Shown piece by piece: positions 57,546-64,000 of a stretch of DNA of 64,000 bases. This DNA comes from Patella vulgata (lineage: Eukaryota; Mollusca; Gastropoda; Patellidae), in NCBI RefSeq assembly GCF_932274485.2, contig NC_065879.2, positions 45,370,936 through 45,434,935 of the forward strand, read 5' to 3'. Below the pieces are notes generated by a model that was not told the origin of the DNA, searched no databases, and saw only the letters and a list, made by a program, of their open reading frames with translations. Position 1 is the first letter of the stretch. Each line of letters opens with the position of its first letter. A program made the position numbers and the translations under genes.

Positions 57546-60340
57546 TAAAGTTACGTCATAACTCACGAAATTTATTACGCCCAATTAACCAGTGCGTAGC
57601 AGAATATTACAGAAAAACTAATTGCGTGACAAACGAGGCTATCCAAAACGGCTACAATGTAAACAATAATGTTTGGAGACAATCAATACTTTCACCGTTT
57701 TTAATACCTTAAATCACTGTCCAAAGTTTTAGGGAAGACACCAGATTAAAAGAAGGGCTATCATGTTGCTGTACTCAAGAGAGATTTGATTGAACGGGAG
57801 GAATAGACACAGTCCCTCAAAAGCTCAAGTATCAGAAGTCAACCCAGCAATGGTCAGAGAGGAAAATCTCTGGCCATTGCTTCAAGAATATGGTTAAGGA
57901 CATTTGACAGTTGACAATGCATGATGCCATATACCGGCATACATACACACTGAGCATGTTAAAGAGAGAAATCCAACTGTCCGTTAGACGTAATTTTTTA
58001 TTAGTAATTAATAGGATCACAGTGTGATTCAATATCACATTTACATCATTATTTCGCGCTTTAAATGCTCGTCCCATCCCACCATCTGATAATAAAGGAT
58101 AAAGCACACGACCGGGACAATTTTTTGTGTAGCTGATCAGGGGCGGCTGGGCGGGCGACTTGGCAATTAGATCTAACCCGGAACTGTGGGTAGATATTTG
58201 TAGCGAAGACAAAGCTACAGTTGACTAGATCTATTTGTTAAGGCCAACTCATTTTTGGTCATGGTCACTGAGATGTAAGTAAGGTTAGGGAGCGAGATTG
58301 TAGGTGAGGTTTAAGAATTTGGGATGAGGTTAAGGCTCCACATAAGCACTGACCTAGGATGATGAAAATTTGGTTCGTGATATTTCCTAGATTTATAAAA
58401 AAAAATTACATGCAATACATTAGATTTATATACAATGTTGATTTCGCTGTTTTTGTTGTTGGTGGCGCTAATGGTCTTCCTTTGGTATTCTGGTATTTTT
58501 GTTTCTGGACAAAAAAGAATAAATTTGAGGCTCTGAGGTGAGAGCCACATTAGTGTGTTTCCTACTAAGGATTGGATTTTCTAAAAATGATTTTTTTCCA
58601 CTATCCCGGGGTTGGGCCTGGGGATTCTTATAACTAGTTGATTTTATTTACTTAGGGTTAGGGCTAGGGTTTGATATATTGTTTTCTTTGGGTTAGGGTG
58701 AGGACTGGTGTAATTTAGTCTAATTTACTGTGCACTAGGATGTCGTTCAGATTTTTATTTTTAGAATATGCAATTATATGTTTCAGTGTGAAGATTTTCG
58801 GGTGATTTTTGATGCACAGTCTACTGCTGCGCTAAATGGGACTACAAAGGGGGCCGTTGCGCTAGCCGTATGAATAATTAGACCGGGTGGGGGGTGTTTT
58901 CATTTTGTCAATCCAGAAATTTTCTATTGTAAGCCTAAACGTTTTTTTAAAACATAAAATATATTCAACAAAGTCGCTCTTAGTCTTTTCTATTGACTGA
59001 CAATGGGGTCATTGGTTGAAGTGAATTGAGACCGGTTTGCCTTTTTGGTGACTATCTGACCGGTGACCGTTAATTCTTTCCCGACGTGCATTTTGGGTCT
59101 CCCCTACGTATTGTTTGTCACGTTGTCTGCATGAACTACTACATGAAAGTTGATCTAATATTGGGATTTGTGTGTCAGATTTTTTGTTATGGAAATGGTC
59201 GGATATGTTTATGATCTTTCATGTTTGACATCTTGGGTGGCCACAAGTTTTGGTTTTAACTGCTGATTGCATATTATTTGTTTCTTTAGCGGCAAGTCCG
59301 ACTAGAGTGTTTTGTTTTATACGTCGGAGATAGCGTTTGGAGTATCCCCTTTCTCTTAGTTTGCTAAATACCAAATGCTGATTCAAAGTCGGTATTCTGA
59401 GTACATGAAATCGGGGAATTTAAGATTTTATGATGCCAGTGAACGTAGAAAGGAGTTTTTGAACAATAATTGATGTGTGTCGGTTTCTTTGAAAAATACT
59501 TTAGTTTCCAATTAGCCTATGTTTTTGGTGTTGCTACTTTTAAAAACGGTAGTGTCAGTTGTATCTATGCTGTTATGAACTGCATTTGCGGTTAATTTGA
59601 CATGGGAGGATTTACGATAGGCTTGCCCCTATTGCGTCTACGATCTGGTACGTGCAGATACGTTCGGACACATTTTGATACGATCAACACGATTGCTACT
59701 ACTGACCACAATATATCATAGGATCACCACGATTACTCCACGATTAAAACCACGATTTCAATCGAAGCGCGAATCGTGATAGAGGGAACATCGGTCTAAT
59801 GGAAAACGGGCTATAGACTAGTGTTTTGAAAGAAACTTCCTGATATTAGATAAACTTTTATATTAATAATAAACTGTTTAACATTAAACAGTTGCTATAT
59901 TTCTATATATGTTTATTTTTTTTTTTCTACATAAATTCCATGTCAGTTATTAAACAATTCGTAATTTAATAGCGTATATTCATTTAAATTATCGATAACT
60001 GATAAGCATACTAGTCTCTATCATTCAGACATATATTCTACAAATATTAGTCTATAGATGTGTTGTCAATATTTGAGAATTACTAGGTCATTGGCTAGAT
60101 TATCCGGCTTTTTTACATTACCAGGAGCAAAAGCTAAGGGAGGTAACTAGCCCTAAAACAAGGGGTGGACACACATGAAATTAATTTAAGAATTGCCATT
60201 TTAGAAAAATCTATTTGCATTGCCTGTTCAATATCCAACATTCTTAATTTTTTAAATGTAAAATTGTTCTCTTTAAGGACCATATCTATGGTTTTTTTTA
60301 TTAATCCCAATTCGTCGTCCCCATGACATTAGCTTAAAAG
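57546..60340. other. long stretch without recognised genes
   Basis: No coding domain was recognised. CTTAGGGTTAGGGCTAGGGT at about 58653 contains two adjacent TTAGGG units but is too short to be called an interstitial telomere. Confidence 0.4.
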
Positions 60341-60342
60341 TT

Positions 60343-60620
60343 GGCATACGCCATACAGTGTGCTATGAGGGAAATTTTGCCCGGGCAGCGGCACCATCGC
60401 CTACTCTTATATCGAATTCCAACTGCCAAGGTATCTTTTCCGTGTAAACATTGCAATGCACGTAAAAGATCCCTTGGCAGTTGGAATTCGATATAAGAGT
60501 AGGCGATAGTGCCGCTGCCCGGGCAAAATTTCCCTCATAGCACACTGTATGGCGTATGCCCGTCTTCATTAGCCCAGTATAGGAGCAGAACAGTAGGACG
60601 TTAAACCCCATTTCATTTCA
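60343..60620. repeat. palindromic SINE: two 102-bp inverted arms plus tail
   Basis: Arm 60343-60444 (GGCATACGCCATACAGTGTG ... CGTG) and arm 60459-60560 are near-perfect reverse complements separated by 14 bases. The loop itself contains the palindrome CATTGCAATG. Both arms are the 3' portion of SINE family A. The right arm continues into the normal tail GACGTTAAACCCCATTTCAT. The tRNA head is absent. Confidence 0.9.
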
Positions 60621-62318
60621 TTTCATTGAATTGCCGATGCGTAACCGGGAGTTGATAACCGACCCAGCCCCCCCCCCCCTTCAGCATACGTTGAAGACTA
60701 GGGGGTTCTTGGTGATCGAAACTATAAGCATACTAGAGACTCCATAGTTACTTATATATATTTCACATGGCAATGTGGTAACAAAAAGGTGGATACCAGG
60801 TTTATTTATCAACAAGCGGAACGTGACAACAAATTGAAGTGCAAATAACACCCCAGATATTATCTTTCATTTTCAAAAAACTTGTTTGATAACATTTGCA
60901 ATCGCTTGGCCGCCATTTTAATTCCGATTTTCGAAAACCTTTTTTGTATTGAACCTACTCCAAATGTCAACAATTCTTAGGGAGCCGACTTTTGAATTTC
61001 GATTTTGTTTACTTCCGGTTTCACTTTGAAGTTCGTTCGACTTTGCACCTTCTATCTGGTGACCTTACCTTTCCGTGACCTTTGTATGTATGATGACCTT
61101 GGTGTCTACTAACAATTAATATAAAATAGTTCGGTCATGAAGTTTATTATAGGCTTGCCATACGAATAAATGTCTAAATAGTTGTTTATATAACATTCGA
61201 AGCCTAATTAGTTCTTATATAATGCATCCTTAATTGTTTAAGTCAATATACAATCCAAACATTTTGGTCCAAAATTCTTTTTCCGGGAGGAAATTTGGGC
61301 TCCATCCTGGTCTCGCGGGATTCCAGAAACGGGATTCGCCAAGACTTCTTATCACCTCGAACAGTTTGGTGTCCAGTGATGTTTACCTTCAAATTCACCC
61401 GATGGTGAGGCAGTAAAGGTAGATTATTGACTTTTATATCTACCATACGATATCATACCCAACCAAATTCATCACAGCAAGAAAATTTAGATTAGGAATG
61501 AACCATGTAATCAATTATCTACAGCAACAGGAAAATGTTTCTGGGGGAATAGTACAACAGTGTTAGGTATGATAATTCAATAGCATTTGTATTCGCATTT
61601 CACATAATGCAAAAATTGCAAGTTATTTTCTAGTTTGATCGGGGCCGGATTATCCTAATGGAGGCGCTGGGTACATGTGGGAGTAAGGTACAAGAGGGGA
61701 ACGTGATTTGGGCTCAAGCCTATATTCACAATATTTACTCAATTTAAATTTTGTTGTGGGGGCGATTCTCACTGGTTGGGCACCAGAGCTGCGTACTTTG
61801 AACCTAGGGACCAATGGTGCACAAAGAAGATCTGAAAAAAATATAAAGATAGTTACAAACACATGTTCATAGGGACAGATACATGCCGCGTCTAACAGTC
61901 TAAAGGTCCGTTCATCCTGAACGCGGCTGTCGCATTTGATTTACATGTATTTACTTCAATTTGGGTAATTTCATTTATACTGACACCGAATACAAACGCT
62001 GTGAGATTTGGGGACGTGTGGAATACATACGTGGTCAAATTGTCAATGCACCAGTTTCATCTGCGAATTTCCTGGTTTATTGCCGCTTTCAGTACGAAAG
62101 TCGCAGTTGTCGGTGATCGCATTCGTGTTCTCACTCAATATAAATGGACCTTGTTAGTAATACCCCCATCAGACTACGGCACAGTAAGAGAATCATGTCG
62201 TGGCACACAGTAACATATACGGCCAATAACGTTCCAGCGCACGTTTTCGCAGACGAAAAAAATATTTCAATAATTCACTTGCGCGTAGGGGTCTTTAGCA
62301 GTGTTTGTGTGTGTGGGG
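60621..62318. other. stretch without recognised genes
   Basis: A C run is at about 60668-60680. A decayed block near 61150-61240 resembles about 8430-8560 but has no clear ends. Confidence 0.4.
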
Positions 62319-62319
62319 G

Positions 62320-62438
62320 GGGGACCCGGAGAAAACCCACGAGGTTGGACCGGGGAATCGAAACCACGCCAGTTGACTCAATGACAGACCTTATGATAAA
62401 ACGCGCACGCGCTACAAATTCGGCCATCCAAACCTCCG
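62320..62438 (-). repeat. SINE family B copy
   Basis: On the minus strand the head TGGATGGCCGAATTTGTAGC, a B-box GGTTTCGATTCCC (at about 62356-62344) and the following GGTCCAACCTCGTGGGTTTT match the family at 20537. A G run lies at its 3' side. Confidence 0.7.
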
Positions 62439-62474
62439 TGTCAGTAAAAGATACATGCGGTATCTTAAAGTAAG

Positions 62475-62497
62475 TAAAAAAAAAAAAAAAAAAAAAA
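62475..62497. repeat. poly(A) run
   Basis: About 20 consecutive A, flanked on both sides by copies of AGATACATGCGGTATCTTAA (about 62449 and 62508), a short direct duplication. Confidence 0.85.
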
Positions 62498-62634
62498 TGT
62501 CAGTAAGAGATACATGCGGTATCTTAATTACAGTTAGAAATAAAATGACAATGTTACGTACATAGACCTACCAATCAAGATAATACCAATAATGTAATAA
62601 ATTGTTAGTAAAGGATACATTTGGTATTTCTTGC

Positions 62635-62830
62635 GTTCAGAATGCAATTTTCCGCCCTATATTTCAACCTAACCAACCTCTCAACTCTCATATCCTTCTT
62701 CCTTAAAATCATGAATATTCACCAAAACCTGGCAGAAAATGCATTTTCAAACCCTTTTCGTCGTTTCTACACTAAAAAGTCAACAGTAATCGCTGTGCAA
62801 AAGTGGGAAAAAGGAAAGTGAGAGCAGGAT
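62635..62830 (-). repeat. dispersed repeat family C, copy 3
   Basis: GCAATTTTCCGCCCTATATT, AACCAACCTCTCAACTCTCA, ATCATGAATATTCACCAAAA and AAAAAGTCAACAGTAAT are the reverse complement of 38340-38517. Confidence 0.75.
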
Positions 62831-62929
62831 TAAAAATAACTCTCCCCCTACATTCATAGGCGTAGGAATATTTGGTCAGCTGTGTCCAATTGGTATCAGG
62901 TTTTCTACCCTAAAGACCATTTTTCATGG

Positions 62930-63125
62930 AAAGCGACACTACGGCCTACTTATTCAGGGGTTCTTTTTACGTTCACACCCGAAAAACTTTACGTTGTTCT
63001 GCACCACTGACAAGGGGGAACCACGCCGGAAAGTCGCAATGAACTTTATCGGCCAACACCGGTATCGAAAACGGGATCTCCAGGACAGCGAGCCAATGTC
63101 TTACGCACTAAGCCACCTCGGACCC
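62930..63125 (-). repeat. diverged SINE family A copy
   Basis: TGCACCACTGACAAGGGGGA (at 63001), TCGGCCAACACCGGTATCGA and TTACGCACTAAGCCACCTCG follow the inverted family A SINE (compare 1230-1331). The 3' tail is missing. Confidence 0.7.
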
Positions 63126-63129
63126 GGGG

Positions 63130-63216
63130 AAAACAGGCAGCCCTACTCCTTGTTACGTACACACTGGAAATCAAAATTCCGCCAGTGACTCTATGACAGA
63201 CCTTATGATCTAAATC
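63130..63216 (-). repeat. SINE family B fragment
   Basis: CAGCCCTACTCCTTGTTACG then CTCTATGACAGACCTTATGA match the inverted family B SINE (compare 62378-62398). Confidence 0.55.
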
Positions 63217-64000
63217 CGTTAATCGCGCTTACTAGTATGTAGTCAGAAGAACCATTCTTATTTACTTGGACAAATCACAAGCTCTGTGCTTAAAATAAAA
63301 TTAAGTATAAAGAATGAGTTTATGCCTACATTGAACTGAGCTTATACAAATTAACATTCTTTCATACATGTTTTGTTTAACGTTTATTAAAAAAGAATGA
63401 ATAGAATGGAATCTTTGTTTTGATATTATAACATTACATTGGGGCACTATTCTGGTCACAAGAACCAAAAGGACTATCCTGGTTACGGGCTTCCAAATAA
63501 CGGATCTGATACTCTCCGGTTTCTTCTTTCTTGAACTAAAAGTATTGAAGTCCATATTGAAGTTAAAGAAAGGAGAAACCACTAGAAAACACGCCTTGAA
63601 CTCGAGAAACCGTATTGTTCTATATGAATACGTGTTGTTAATAAAAAAAATAGTAACGACAACCACGAGCCTAGAACTCAGACCTACAGAGTGTCTGTTC
63701 CGGCACTTGTACAGACTGGCAAGAGCCAAAGGTACCTCTTAAGGTATGCCGGTATATTAGATTCAAAATTCTAACATGCTATCGTCTAATTTCTAACTCC
63801 TATTCATGTAATTACTCTTCTATTCATGTAATTTCTAAATTAAGACATCTTTATTTGTTCAGTGTAAATTTTAATTCTGTTTCAACTTAGTTCTATTAGT
63901 ATGACGAAAAATGTCTACTCCATTGTCGCTTTACATGTTTCAAAATTCTAAATTTGTTCAATGTTCATGATTAAAATCATGATTATGACGTCGTTTGGTG
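63217..64000. other. stretch without recognised genes
   Basis: Opposed frames of 142 codons (63301-63729 minus) and 65 codons (63545-63742 plus) have no recognised domains. They are not called. Confidence 0.4.

Noticed and set aside
58653-58680. TTAGGGTTAGGG as an interstitial telomere
   Set aside because: Only two perfect units and one degenerate; expected by chance in G-rich sequence of this kind.
63301-63742. 142-codon minus frame and overlapping 65-codon plus frame
   Set aside because: Briefly considered as a transposase remnant, but no catalytic or DNA-binding motif could be read.

Overview
The window is AT-rich, intron-containing animal nuclear DNA. It holds one host protein-coding gene in about 64 kb, set in a dense and layered population of transposable elements. 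The repeats resemble families common in molluscs: tRNA-derived SINEs with TTTCATTTC tails, 'pearl'-like tandem-core elements with TCTG microsatellites, and DD34E Tc1 transposons. A gastropod or other mollusc is the best guess, but this is inference and the species cannot be read from the sequence.

The host gene is a zeta-crystallin / NADPH:quinone reductase homologue (CRYZ-like) at 44256-52833 on the plus strand. It has eight coding exons with clean GT..AG borders and encodes 322 residues, close to the 329 of vertebrate CRYZ. No break was seen. Several of its introns are filled by repeats whose ends lie within about 10-30 bp of exons.

Layout. 1-7.5 kb: a full SINE at 1.0 kb, diverged SINE pieces, a 27-bp minisatellite (6.56-6.81 kb) and a deleted Tc1 copy (6.88-7.44 kb). 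7.5-11 kb: no recognised feature, then a SINE with target duplication at 10.97 kb. 11.3-14.2 kb: two neighbouring Tc1 elements on the minus strand, the second with an internal triplication. 14-24 kb: sparse, with a Mutator-like MITE at 16.1 kb and a second tRNA-derived SINE family at 20.5 kb. 24.2-25.1 kb: a ~185-bp tandem array carrying a 115-bp MITE. 26.1-29.4 kb: a broken Ty3/Gypsy fossil on the minus strand. 30.6-34.5 kb: local duplications and a foldback-like element. 35.3-36.1, 54.0-54.9 and 56.7-57.5 kb: Helitron-like tandem-core elements. 36.5-38.0, 40.6-41.4 and 44.4-46.0 kb: three copies of a dimeric ~335-bp array. 38.8-39.2 kb: a very young Mutator-like MITE with perfect 76-bp inverted ends. 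41.6-43.2 kb: a young, almost intact Tc1 element. 44.3-52.8 kb: the CRYZ-like gene. 57.5-64 kb: sparse, with a palindromic SINE hairpin at 60.3-60.6 kb.

The most informative points are: (1) exon 1 of the reductase gene lies between a SINE ending 42 bp upstream of the start codon and a tandem-array element starting about 11 bp past the splice donor; (2) three Helitron-like elements share a 5' TCTATATAT start, and two loci share a 3' hairpin built on GCGAAGC followed by CTAG|T; (3) two Mutator-like MITE families have 9-bp target duplications readable directly in the sequence; (4) a foldback-like element has an uninterrupted copy of its target sequence only about 250 bp away.
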